A stretch of 14,882 nt of DNA from Lachnospiraceae bacterium (lineage in GTDB: Bacteria > Bacillota > Clostridia > Lachnospirales > Lachnospiraceae), in NCBI GenBank assembly GCA_900755865.1, contig CAAEHZ010000142.1:1-14882 (forward strand), in the 5' to 3' direction. The position numbers and the translations under genes were made by a program. Shown here one piece after another: positions 6,731 through 14,882 of this stretch (within the stretch, counting starts at the first letter, position 1; every line of letters starts with the position of its first letter). The notes below the pieces were generated by a model. The model made no database searches and had not been told where the DNA came from. It saw only the letters and a program-made list of their open reading frames with translations.

Positions 6731-7270
6731 TCACCCGGTATACCGGTCATAATAAATATCCTGTATCTGTTCTCCATTTTCATCCCAGAAAGTTACCTCA
6801 CCGGAATTTAAGGGCAGTACTGTTGCAAAGGGCTTTCCGGAATCCACAGTAATCACCTGTTTTTCCTGTCCGTTATCTACCACAATTTCTTTTATCTTCT
6901 GCTGGTTCATAGAAAAAAGAGCCTCGCCGTAATCCTCATAAATAATCTTCTGTACCCCTTCCGCTATATAGGGTGCTTCGCCACCCTCTCTGAAAAAGTA
7001 ACCAAAGGAAAAGCCCTTCCGATTCAGGTAAACCGCATATGTATAATCTTCTCCCTCCGGGCTGTATGCCAGTACTGCGCAAAGATTATCATCCTCCGCC
7101 TCTATTGTCTGCCAGTCCTGGGCAATCTTCATTTCCTTCCGCATATCCTTTTCCACATTCTTCGCACTGACACCGAACAAATCTGCCTGTATAATAATGA
7201 TGACTCCCAGCGCCACAATCATACATGCCTCAAAAATCAACCATCCTGTTATGTTTCTTCTGTTTTTCAT
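6731..7270 (-). CDS. Unrecognised single-pass membrane protein
   Basis: A 179-residue protein not recognised as a known family. Residues about 8-28 (GWLIFEACMIVALGVIIIIQ) form one membrane segment after a basic N-terminus, predicting a short cytoplasmic tail and an outside domain of about 150 residues rich in acidic and beta-strand-like sequence. The outside part has no cysteine motif, no lipobox and no repeats. The start at 7270 is preferred because GAGGA lies five bases upstream; an in-frame ATG at 7282 falls within that site. It ends 33 bases before the bioY -35 box, directly beside the BirA operator, and no terminator separates it from bioY, so read-through into bioY is possible. It is transcribed divergently from queT through interlocking promoters. 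Confidence 0.7.
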   Translation of the reverse strand: MKNRRNITGWLIFEACMIVALGVIIIIQADLFGVSAKNVEKDMRKEMKIAQDWQTIEAEDDNLCAVLAYSPEGEDYTYAVYLNRKGFSFGYFFREGGEAPYIAEGVQKIIYEDYGEALFSMNQQKIKEIVVDNGQEKQVITVDSGKPFATVLPLNSGEVTFWDENGEQIQDIYYDRYTG

Positions 7271-7275
7271 CCTGT

Positions 7276-7294
7276 TCCTCATTTCTGCGCACTT
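7276..7294 (-). repeat. 19-base leader block, copy 2
   Basis: AAGTGCGCAGAAATGAGGA ends five bases before the ATG of the membrane-protein gene, matching the bioY leader block in sequence (18 of 19) and position. Part of it, GTGCGCAGA, recurs 34 bases further upstream at 7318-7326. Confidence 0.75.
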
Positions 7295-7353
7295 CTCCCC
7301 CGCATCCCGGGTTTGTGTCTGCGCACAATTTCATTCCATAGGCATTTTCTGTC

Positions 7354-7382
7354 TTGCATTTCTTTCTATGCTATGTTATACT
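7354..7382 (+). promoter_or_regulatory. queT promoter
   Basis: TTGCAT (7354-7359) and TATACT (7377-7382) are 17 bases apart. A start near 7389 gives a leader of about 120 bases, long enough for a cis-acting RNA element. Confidence 0.6.
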
Positions 7383-7397
7383 CACACACGTTGTCAA
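7368..7397 (-). promoter_or_regulatory. Promoter of the minus-strand membrane-protein gene
   Basis: On the minus strand a perfect TTGACA (7392-7397) and a weaker TAGCAT (7368-7373) are 18 bases apart. It overlaps the queT promoter on the opposite strand, so the two probably cannot fire together. Confidence 0.45.
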
Positions 7398-7432
7398 GTC
7401 TAAACACATATGTGTCGACTGTCAACTTTTTT
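7390..7432. promoter_or_regulatory. Long dyad ending in T6 within the queT leader
   Basis: GTTG (7390-7393) pairs with CAAC (7423-7426), AGTC (7397-7400) with GACT (7417-7420), and the centre is the perfect palindrome ACACATATGTGT (7404-7415). TTTTTT follows at 7427-7432. As RNA it resembles a terminator or attenuator; as DNA it covers the -35 box of the minus-strand promoter and the start point of queT, as an operator might. Which of these applies cannot be told from the sequence. Confidence 0.45.
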
Positions 7433-7456
7433 CGGCATATCAGCCGGAAATCATCT

Positions 7457-7498
7457 GAGTGTTCGAAACCTTCCACTCGTAAAACAAAACTAAAGGAG
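7457..7498 (+). ncRNA. Candidate preQ1-I-like riboswitch / SD-masking pseudoknot
   Basis: GAGTG (7457-7461) and CACTC (7474-7478) form a five-pair stem with a 12-base loop that starts TTC and ends with C7473 directly before the 3' arm. An A-rich tail GTAAAACAAAACTAAAGGAG leads straight into the queT ribosome site. The loop length, the TTC, the C at the ligand-pairing position and the A-rich tail with ACTAA all match preQ1-I aptamers. Loop bases CCTT (7469-7472) can also pair with AAGG of the ribosome site (7493-7496), closing an H-type pseudoknot that would mask it. The usual loop core TAGC is missing, so it may be a diverged aptamer or only a pseudoknot. Control of queT by preQ1 riboswitches is well known. 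Confidence 0.45.
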
Positions 7499-7507
7499 AA
7501 AAGAAAA

Positions 7508-7993
7508 ATGAATCAAAAAGTACGTTACCTTGTTCACGCAGCGGCTATCGCTGCTCTTTATGTGGTGCTCACCTTTCTGGCGAATGCACTGGGGCTGGCA
7601 AATTATGCCGTTCAGTTACGCTTCTCGGAAGCCCTGACTATCCTTCCCTTTTTTACCCCTGCTGCCATACCGGGACTTACTGTAGGCTGCCTGCTTTCCA
7701 ATATTTTAACAGGCTGTGCGCTTCCCGATATTATTTTCGGCACCATCGCCACACTCATTGGCGCCATTTTTACTTACCTTCTGCGCAAAAATAAATGGCT
7801 GGCTCCGGTTCCACCGATTCTCGCCAACACCATTATTGTTCCCTTCGTATTGCTTTACGCCTATGGGATTCAGCCCATCTGGCTGTCCTTCATCACTGTC
7901 GGTGCAGGGGAAATCTTGTCCTGCGGCGTTTTAGGACTTCTTCTTTTAAATCTGTTAAATAAGTACAGATATCAGATTTTCGGAGAAAAATAA
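7508..7993 (+). CDS. queT: QueT queuosine-precursor transporter (ECF S component)
   Basis: A 161-residue membrane protein with about five hydrophobic segments and the QueT family pattern: an N-terminal AAIAALYVVLTFLANALGLANYAVQLRFSEAL region at residues about 12-43 and GLTVGCLLSNILTG near 58-71. It is predicted to bind and import queuosine precursors such as preQ1 or queuine, working with a shared EcfA/EcfT module encoded elsewhere. The start is fixed by AAAGGAG nine bases before the ATG; the frame is open further upstream but passes through the leader structures. It is a single-gene unit with its own promoter, a structured leader and a strong terminator. Regulation by a preQ1-sensing leader is likely by analogy and is partly supported by the structure seen. 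Confidence 0.9.
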   Translation: MNQKVRYLVHAAAIAALYVVLTFLANALGLANYAVQLRFSEALTILPFFTPAAIPGLTVGCLLSNILTGCALPDIIFGTIATLIGAIFTYLLRKNKWLAPVPPILANTIIVPFVLLYAYGIQPIWLSFITVGAGEILSCGVLGLLLLNLLNKYRYQIFGEK

Positions 7994-8014
7994 CTCATCC
8001 ATACACAAGGTTTC

Positions 8015-8057
8015 GATTGAAAAACATGCCTGACCGCATGTTTTTCAATCTTTTTTT
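8015..8057 (+). terminator. Strong intrinsic terminator of queT
   Basis: GATTGAAAAACATGC (8015-8029) pairs perfectly with its complement (8036-8050) around a six-base CTGACC loop, followed by seven T residues. On the minus strand there is no T tract after the stem, so it serves queT mainly and gives only weak support for ending the converging minus-strand operon. Confidence 0.92.
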
Positions 8058-8066
8058 GTTCTCTTA

Positions 8067-10592
8067 CTATTTTCTGGTATAAGTGATAAAACAGTTCCCG
8101 TTTTCTGCAAACCATTCCGTAGAGTCATTCATTCCCTTTTTATAAAGAGTACCCGTGGAAGGCTCCATAATTACCACGTTATATTCATTAAAGCCTGTTA
8201 CCAGCACCGCTTCACCGTTTTCCAGAAGCGCCAGCACCGGTATATCCTGATTGACATAGTACAGCAGTGCATCCAGATTGCACCCTGTCAAATCCAGCAC
8301 CTGGGCGTCCACCAGATTTTCTTCCAGAATTTCCATAACAGACATTCCCTGTCCCAGCAGATATTCCGAGTTTCTTACCAGCCCCTCCAGCCCGAAAATT
8401 GTATCCAGGCACACCGCCAGACTGTTCTTTTCCTCTGTGACAGACGCCTCCTTGATTGCCATAATCTGATTCCTGCTGACTCTGTTGCCCCGCATCCAGA
8501 TACAGTCACCGCTTCCGTCTACCACAACTCCCGCTTCTTCATAGGCAAGATTCACCGCCCCTGCCGGAGAAGTGAAAATACCGTCCACCCCATAGGGTCC
8601 ATAAACATAATAGCGGTTTTTCGTATCTCCTTCGGGCAATGTCAGCTCTCTTCCCCCCTCAAAAACAACCTCTTTGGGGTTCAGCTTCTTGATGGTCTTA
8701 CTGTCAATCACTGCCCTTGTCTGAATCTGGACATATTTTTCATAAATATCTATTACCGCCGTGACAATCTTATTTTTTCCGCTGACCATTTCCGTATTAT
8801 TCGTAATCTGGTCCGGCACTGCTTCCGTATAAACGCCGTTTTCGCTGCGCTGTACCCGGTTTAACGTAATCTGGTTTCCCTCCACCTCGCAGGAAACCAC
8901 ATAAATCCCTTCTACCTCATATTGCTTTAACTGGGTCCCTGACGAATCGCAGATTCCGATTTTGTACATGGGGAAAAAGGTTCTGCCGGAATTTTCCCGG
9001 ACAATATCCTCTTTTTTCGCGACTCCATATATAATATCCTCTTCCATGAATCCAAGCGGACGAATCGCCTCATCCTCCGCAACGGTAATCCGGCTCATGG
9101 TTTCTGTCGTCAGATTGCGGATATTCAGCACACTGCTGTGATAATTATCCTCTCCCTCCGGCCAGACCAGAATCCTGTGGTCTGAGGACACCTGCAGATT
9201 TTCATCCCGGGTTTCCTGAATCAGGGGCGTACAGGTTCTCTCAGCCAGGTCAATGCAATATACCACATTTCCCAGTTCCAGATACAGTTTTCTGTCCCGG
9301 TTCAGATATAAAAGCTGCTCCAGCTCTGCCTCCAGCACAGAATAGGTTTTATTATAGGGAATATAAATTAACTCCTCAATGGTATTCATGCTGCTGTTAT
9401 AGGTATAAAGCTGGATTCCGACTTCCCCTTCATGCCGTCCTCTGTTCATATAACCGTACACGGCAAACTGGACATTTCCGCCCTCATCCACATCCAGTAT
9501 TTTGATGCTGTGCTCTGCCCAGATGGTTCTTTCATCCAAATTATTTTCATCATAAAAGCTGAAAATAACAATCAGCTTATTTTCTGTTGCCTCATAGCTG
9601 AACAGTCTGTTTGCCACCTCAAATACGACTGTATTCCCATCCTCACTCTCCACCATGGGAATATCCGTCCCCGTAATGCCCAGAAGCAGCTTATCGTTGG
9701 CATATATCTGCCCTGCCTCCGGCACCTGGGTCATCGTTCTCTCATAATCCAGCAGATACATTCTGTCCGTGGTATATCGAACCCGGTAATGTTCCTCTAC
9801 CAGATAATAAACGGTCTTTTTCCCCTCTGTGGTAGACACCACATAATCCATCAGAAAAGAAGCCGTCTGGCTTGCCAGCTCCGTCAGAGATACCACCGGG
9901 GCAGAGATTTCCTGCACCGGCAAATCTCCCCAGGTAATCTGCTTAAAGCTGCTGTGGATATTTACCTTATGGAAGGAGCTGTTGTCCTCCAGTCTGGAAT
10001 TTGTTTCCAGATACTTTGTCAGCTCCTTTGCCGCTTCCTTATCATAAAGCCGCTCATGAAAATCTGTCACATACTCCAGCTTTTCCGAAACATGCAGCCC
10101 CTCCGACCAGATAACTCTGGTGTAATAGCACGCCTTTTCCCCCTCATCCATCTGCAGCACAAAGCAGAGGGAATAGTCCGTGTCCTTTTCAATTAAATCC
10201 TTTAATGCCACAGTTCCCTGTATTATATTCCCCGTCCGGCTCAGCCCGGAAAGCACGGTATTTTCGATTAGTCGGCTGCCGTCCGCACTTCTGACCTCAA
10301 TGCTAACCTCCTGAATTTCCCTGCCATAGGTATCAATCACAAAATCCGTATCCCGGCTTTCCCCCAGAATCGTCACCGTATCCCGCTCAAATGCCACATC
10401 CACCGCCTGGGTATACCCGTGCAGATGGTTATATTCCCTGCCATCCAGCATCATGGATACCACCGGAAGCGATGCCGGTGCCAAATCCATTGTCAGGTTA
10501 TCATGGTCTTTATTCATGATTTTTCCCACAATAAAAAATGCCAGTACAAAAACAGCCAGAAAGACTGCCAGCTTCAAAATACTTTTTTTCAC
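8067..10592 (-). CDS. Large membrane-anchored protein with degenerate C39-like domain
   Basis: An 841-residue protein with an N-terminal signal anchor (basic MKKS, then LAVFLAVFVLAFFIVGKI to about residue 25) and an extracytoplasmic remainder. The middle, about 280-620, contains many short beta-strand segments that resemble a propeller-like fold, a guess from pattern only. The last 120 residues look like a C39-peptidase-like domain: SLAVCLDTIFGLEGL near 724-738, LDALLYYVNQDIPVLAL near 773-789 and AVLVTGFNEYNVVIMEPSTG near 795-814. The His expected before the VTGF strand is replaced by Glu-Ala, and the Cys position (728) is not in a canonical CG context, so proteolysis is doubtful. The start is a GTG whose ribosome site TAAGGA contains the stop codon of the methyltransferase gene, six bases away, so the two are coupled. 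Its function is unknown. Confidence 0.8.
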   Translation of the reverse strand: MKKSILKLAVFLAVFVLAFFIVGKIMNKDHDNLTMDLAPASLPVVSMMLDGREYNHLHGYTQAVDVAFERDTVTILGESRDTDFVIDTYGREIQEVSIEVRSADGSRLIENTVLSGLSRTGNIIQGTVALKDLIEKDTDYSLCFVLQMDEGEKACYYTRVIWSEGLHVSEKLEYVTDFHERLYDKEAAKELTKYLETNSRLEDNSSFHKVNIHSSFKQITWGDLPVQEISAPVVSLTELASQTASFLMDYVVSTTEGKKTVYYLVEEHYRVRYTTDRMYLLDYERTMTQVPEAGQIYANDKLLLGITGTDIPMVESEDGNTVVFEVANRLFSYEATENKLIVIFSFYDENNLDERTIWAEHSIKILDVDEGGNVQFAVYGYMNRGRHEGEVGIQLYTYNSSMNTIEELIYIPYNKTYSVLEAELEQLLYLNRDRKLYLELGNVVYCIDLAERTCTPLIQETRDENLQVSSDHRILVWPEGEDNYHSSVLNIRNLTTETMSRITVAEDEAIRPLGFMEEDIIYGVAKKEDIVRENSGRTFFPMYKIGICDSSGTQLKQYEVEGIYVVSCEVEGNQITLNRVQRSENGVYTEAVPDQITNNTEMVSGKNKIVTAVIDIYEKYVQIQTRAVIDSKTIKKLNPKEVVFEGGRELTLPEGDTKNRYYVYGPYGVDGIFTSPAGAVNLAYEEAGVVVDGSGDCIWMRGNRVSRNQIMAIKEASVTEEKNSLAVCLDTIFGLEGLVRNSEYLLGQGMSVMEILEENLVDAQVLDLTGCNLDALLYYVNQDIPVLALLENGEAVLVTGFNEYNVVIMEPSTGTLYKKGMNDSTEWFAENGNCFITYTRK

Positions 10593-10598
10593 AATTCC

Positions 10599-11768
10599 TT
10601 ACCTGTCCCTTAACAACTTCCCCAGCGTTGGCGCTACGTTCAAAAATTCCGTTACCCTTTGCACGGCTGCCTCCCCTGCTCCATCCGATGCCCCTCTCTT
10701 TTTCATCCTGTTATCCTTCACCGCGCGAATCAGCAGGTTTTTCGGAGTATGCTCCATATCAATAAATTCCAGAATCTGGGTGGAATATCCCTGCTGCTCC
10801 AGCATATCTGCCCGCAGGGCATCCGTAATCAGCGCTGCCATTCTTTCCTTTATGACACCATACCGGAAAACCGGCTCCAGCGTATCGCATTTTATCTGTC
10901 TGTTCAGTTCATGCTGGCAACAGGGAACCGCCAGTATGACGCTTGCTCCCCATTTTACCGCCTTCTCCAGGGCATAATCCGTTGCCTTGTCGCAGGCATG
11001 CAGGGAAACCACCATATCCACTGCTGTTTCCCCCTCATAATTCTGAATATCTCCGTATTCAAAATGAAGGTCCGTATATTGCAGCTTTTCAGCCAGTGCA
11101 TTGCAATGCTCAATGACATCCCTCTTCAAATCCAGACCAGTTACCTGAATTTCCCTGCCCTGCACCTGCTTTAAATAATAATACATGGCAAAGGTAAGAT
11201 AGGACTTTCCGCAGCCGAAATCTATAATCCTTATCCGTCTGTCCGAGGGCAGCTTATCCAGAATATCCTCGATAAATTCCAGATACCGGTTGATTTGGCG
11301 GAATTTATCATATCTCGCTTTGGCAATATGCCCGTCCGGTGTCTGCACCCCCAGCCCTATCAGAAAATCCACCGGATTTCCTTCCGGTAAAATGTACTGT
11401 TTTGTACGGTTATGTGCCAATTCTTTCTGCGGAGCAGCCTGCGCTTCCGTCTTTTTGCGTTTGACCGTTACTGTTCCCTTTTTGCTGACAAGGACTGTCA
11501 CCCGCTCCCCGTCGCAGGTAATTTCTGCCTGTCTGAACAACGTTTCCATATAGCCGGACAGCCTGTCCACCATCTCTTCCCGGGTAAAATTGCTGTGAAA
11601 AACCTGTGTTCCCCGGTAAAGAGTTTCCTGAAACATCAGCTTTTCCTTTATCTGTACAGGGCGGATTTTCGCCTTCGCCGCCCTGTCTGCATCTCTGGTA
11701 TTACTGCAGATTATCTGCACAAGGTTTTCCGTTATCAATTCCTGAAATAATTGTCTGCATTCTTTCAT
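10599..11768 (-). CDS. SAM-dependent methyltransferase, Methyltransf_32-like
   Basis: A 389-residue cytoplasmic protein. An N-terminal region of about 150 residues unlike common methyltransferases is followed by a class I Rossmann methyltransferase domain: IIDFGCGKSYL near 181-191 is the SAM-binding motif I, GLDLK near 211-215 is the acidic motif II, SLHACDKATD near 255-264 and PCCQHELN near 282-289 match the Methyltransf_32 (METTL25-like) group. The PCCQ-type motif is typical of that group; the substrate is not known. The start at 11768 (MKECRQLFQELI) lies 16 bases after the upstream stop. Earlier in-frame ATGs at 11831 and 11810 would overlap the upstream gene by 47 or 26 bases; none of the three has a strong ribosome site. 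It is coupled to the downstream large protein. Confidence 0.82.
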   Translation of the reverse strand: MKECRQLFQELITENLVQIICSNTRDADRAAKAKIRPVQIKEKLMFQETLYRGTQVFHSNFTREEMVDRLSGYMETLFRQAEITCDGERVTVLVSKKGTVTVKRKKTEAQAAPQKELAHNRTKQYILPEGNPVDFLIGLGVQTPDGHIAKARYDKFRQINRYLEFIEDILDKLPSDRRIRIIDFGCGKSYLTFAMYYYLKQVQGREIQVTGLDLKRDVIEHCNALAEKLQYTDLHFEYGDIQNYEGETAVDMVVSLHACDKATDYALEKAVKWGASVILAVPCCQHELNRQIKCDTLEPVFRYGVIKERMAALITDALRADMLEQQGYSTQILEFIDMEHTPKNLLIRAVKDNRMKKRGASDGAGEAAVQRVTEFLNVAPTLGKLLRDR

Positions 11769-11784
11769 ATCGTTATCTTCAGCC

Positions 11785-12186
11785 TCAAATTTTTCCGCGC
11801 CTTCCGCCATGCCTTCTTTTATATATTTCATCCAGCAGAAGCACCTGAACCATCGCTTCTGTGGGCATATTTTCCTCTTTTTCTTCGTTCTTCAGCATCC
11901 TGTGAATTTTTACCGCCAGAAGCCGTACACTGCCCCTGTCCGGGTATTCATCATAAATCATGCTGCCTTCATAATCTGTCAAATCCAGTATTTCCGCAAT
12001 TCTTCTTCTGACCTTTTTTATCTCATCCGGATAAAGCTGCTGCAGATATTCCATATCCCGCAGACACTGCTCTTCCTGACCGGGTCTGTAATACCCCGGC
12101 TGCGCCATATAAAAAGGAAGGGGCTCTTTCCAGCCCCTTACCTGTGTTTCCGGCAACTGCTGCAATAACCTGGCGTGAAAATCCAT
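11785..12186 (-). CDS. Hypothetical protein
   Basis: A 133-residue soluble, charged protein with no recognised catalytic motif. Visible features are WKEPLPFYMAQPGYYRPG near 19-36, LRDMEYLQQLYPDEIKKVRRRIAEILDLTDYEGSMIYDEYPDR near 42-84 and a basic C-terminus. Similar short proteins with the YEGSMIYDEYPD stretch seem widespread in Lachnospiraceae, recalled rather than searched. It lies 81 bases after atpC and 16 bases before the methyltransferase gene, on the same strand, so it belongs to the methyltransferase unit or to the tail of the ATP synthase transcript. The ribosome site is weak (GGTGGG about 12 bases before the ATG). Confidence 0.65.
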   Translation of the reverse strand: MDFHARLLQQLPETQVRGWKEPLPFYMAQPGYYRPGQEEQCLRDMEYLQQLYPDEIKKVRRRIAEILDLTDYEGSMIYDEYPDRGSVRLLAVKIHRMLKNEEKEENMPTEAMVQVLLLDEIYKRRHGGRRGKI

Positions 12187-12267
12187 TGTTTTTCATTCCC
12201 ACCAAAACTCTTTTATACAGCATATGCTTCTTTTCGGCTGATTGTTCCAGCCTTTTGTTTCCATCCT

Positions 12268-12672
12268 TTATTTCAGAACCTGAATCCGCGCCATTGCTCT
12301 CTGCAATGCGGTTTCCGCTCTCGCAATATCCGTTTCCGGCGTTCTTGAGTGCAGTCTTTCCTCCGCACGATGCAGCGCTGCGCTTGCACGTTCCCCGTCA
12401 ATTTCTTCCGGCCATTCAATCACCTCTGCCAGAATGGTCACTCTGTCAGGAAGAATTTCAGCAAAACCGGCGTGAAGGGCTGCCATCTTGTCCCCGCCGG
12501 CTTCCGTAATATCCAGAATACCGGGCTTGACAATAACTGTCAGCGGAATATGTCCGGGCAGTACACCAATTTCACCCTCTGTTGTATTGAATTCCACCAT
12601 TTTCACCTGATTTTCATAGAAAATTCTGTCCGGTGTTATGATGCGCAGAAGAAAGCTGTTATTATCAGCCAT
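12268..12672 (-). CDS. atpC: F1F0 ATP synthase epsilon subunit
   Basis: A 134-residue protein of the usual length. The N-terminal beta-sandwich has the family segments FYENQVKMVEFNTTEGEIGVLPGHIPL and FAEILPDRVTILAEVIEWPEEID, and the C-terminal part is the two-helix domain rich in Ala and Arg that regulates rotation and ATP hydrolysis in this family. It belongs to the F1 central stalk on the cytoplasmic face of the membrane. The gene starts 15 bases after the atpD stop, with a ribosome site GGAGG in that gap. It closes the standard order gamma-beta-epsilon and is probably the last ATP synthase gene. Confidence 0.97.
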   Translation of the reverse strand: MADNNSFLLRIITPDRIFYENQVKMVEFNTTEGEIGVLPGHIPLTVIVKPGILDITEAGGDKMAALHAGFAEILPDRVTILAEVIEWPEEIDGERASAALHRAEERLHSRTPETDIARAETALQRAMARIQVLK

Positions 12673-12687
12673 TCATCCATCCTCCCA

Positions 12688-14127
<1,440 letters not shown>

Positions 14128-14145
14128 TTATCGGAGCAGCCCCAC

Positions 14146-14882
14146 TTAACCAAGTGCTTCTGCTCCGGCTATAATTTCTGTCAGCTCCTGCGTAATGGAG
14201 CCCTGTCTTGCTCTGTTATATTTCAGCGCCAAATCGGTAATCATTTCTTCCGCATTGCTGGTTGCATTGTCCATTGCCTGCATACGGGCACCATTCTCAC
14301 TGGCTGCCGCTTCCACCAGAGCGCCATAAATCAGACTTGCCATATACTTCGGAATAATCATTTCCAGAGCCTCTGTTTCCTCCGGCTCAAAGTTCATAAT
14401 CGCCTCCGCAGCTTCCTTCTTTGTTTCTTCCTCTTTTTCGGGTACTTCCACCGGAAGAAGCTTCAACAAAGTCGGTACATGGCTGACTGTATTTTTAAAT
14501 GCTGTATAGGCAAGATAAATTTCTCCGATTTTTCCTGCTGAAAAATCTGCCAGAAGCTCGGAGGTCAGCGCCATTGCATCTGTGTACGCAGGTGCTTCCA
14601 CAATCTCGCCGCTGTATTCTTTTACTTCATAGCCTTGCCGCAGAAACGCCTCCCGGCCCTTTCCACCCAGAGCATAAATCACAAGTTCCTCCCTGGTCCA
14701 TTCCGGATTTCTGGTTACAAGCTTTTCCACATTGGAATTGTATCCTCCCGCCAGACCTCTGTTGGAGGTAATCACGATAACCGCTTTCTTATCGGACTTT
14801 CCCGGAACCAGATAGGGATGTTCTATATGACCAACGCGCTGCAAGATGCTGTTTACCGTATCAAACATACAGGAAAAATAGC
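14146..14882 (-). CDS. atpG: F1F0 ATP synthase gamma subunit (partial, 5' end outside window)
   Basis: 244 codons are visible and the frame is open through the right edge, so the ATG at 14868 is an internal methionine. The segment VIVITSNRGLAGGYNSNVEKL and the C-terminal helix reading RARQGSITQELTEIIAGAEAL are diagnostic of the gamma subunit, the rotating stalk that links F0 to the F1 catalytic head. Family proteins are near 285-290 residues, so roughly 40-45 N-terminal residues are missing. An insert rich in Glu and Lys (VPEKEEETKKEAAEA) lies in the middle domain. It is followed by atpD after 63 bases in the standard operon order. Confidence 0.96.
   Translation of the reverse strand, partial: YFSCMFDTVNSILQRVGHIEHPYLVPGKSDKKAVIVITSNRGLAGGYNSNVEKLVTRNPEWTREELVIYALGGKGREAFLRQGYEVKEYSGEIVEAPAYTDAMALTSELLADFSAGKIGEIYLAYTAFKNTVSHVPTLLKLLPVEVPEKEEETKKEAAEAIMNFEPEETEALEMIIPKYMASLIYGALVEAAASENGARMQAMDNATSNAEEMITDLALKYNRARQGSITQELTEIIAGAEALG

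Noticed and set aside
6735..6746. Perfect palindrome CCGGTATACCGG
   Set aside because: It lies within the last codons of the membrane-protein gene and is explained by its Arg-Tyr-Thr-Gly codons; it does not align with the BirA site or a promoter.
9432..10196. 254-codon open frame on the plus strand inside the large anchored-protein gene
   Set aside because: It is antisense to a convincing 841-residue gene, is rich in Cys, His and Leu without domain pattern, and has no supporting ribosome site.
12219..12252. AGCATATGCT palindrome and GGCTG/CAGCC hairpin between atpC and the small hypothetical gene
   Set aside because: The T-rich side faces the plus strand, so it is not a terminator for the atp transcript, and no other signal supports a function.

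Overview
The window looks like a chromosomal piece of a low- to mid-GC Gram-positive anaerobe of the class Clostridia, most likely a Lachnospiraceae-type gut bacterium. This is inferred from strong AGGAGG-type ribosome binding sites, T-rich intrinsic terminators, ECF-type vitamin uptake proteins (BioY, QueT), a Rpn/PD-(D/E)XK protein and an F-type ATP synthase operon. No rRNA, tRNA, CRISPR array, prophage or insertion sequence was seen. Most genes are on the minus strand; no gene-free stretch reaches 300 bases.

Left part (1-4101), a sugar catabolism locus. A minus-strand operon encodes an L-fucose/L-arabinose-isomerase-like protein, a possible 30-codon coupled ORF, and a transketolase split into N-terminal (TPP-binding) and C-terminal subunits; the last runs off the left edge. 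A LacI-family regulator is divergently transcribed. The 164-bp gap between them holds two back-to-back promoters with 17-bp spacers and an imperfect dyad between their -35 boxes, which fits substrate-induced local control. The substrate cannot be read from the window.

Middle part (4102-8066), small accessory and uptake genes. A Rpn/PDDEXK_2-family protein carries an in-frame array of 21-bp repeats that makes a regular heptad coiled coil. A shared hairpin separates it from a convergent bioY-DUF1284 pair. The bioY promoter is overlapped by a clear BirA-type operator. Next comes an unrecognised single-pass membrane protein on the minus strand, then queT on the plus strand. The region between those two has interlocking opposite promoters, a long dyad ending in T6, and a compact pseudoknot-like leader that may be a diverged preQ1-I riboswitch.

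Right part (8067-14882). Minus-strand genes read, in transcription order, atpG (5' end missing), atpD, atpC, a small conserved-looking hypothetical, a Methyltransf_32-like SAM methyltransferase, and a large exported or membrane-anchored protein with a C39-peptidase-like C-terminus that seems to lack catalytic residues. The methyltransferase stop codon lies inside the ribosome binding site of the large protein, so those two are tightly coupled.

The most interesting items are the queT leader, the 19-base leader block shared by bioY and its neighbour, the heptad repeat array, and the isomerase plus split transketolase cluster. No wholly new system could be demonstrated from the sequence alone.
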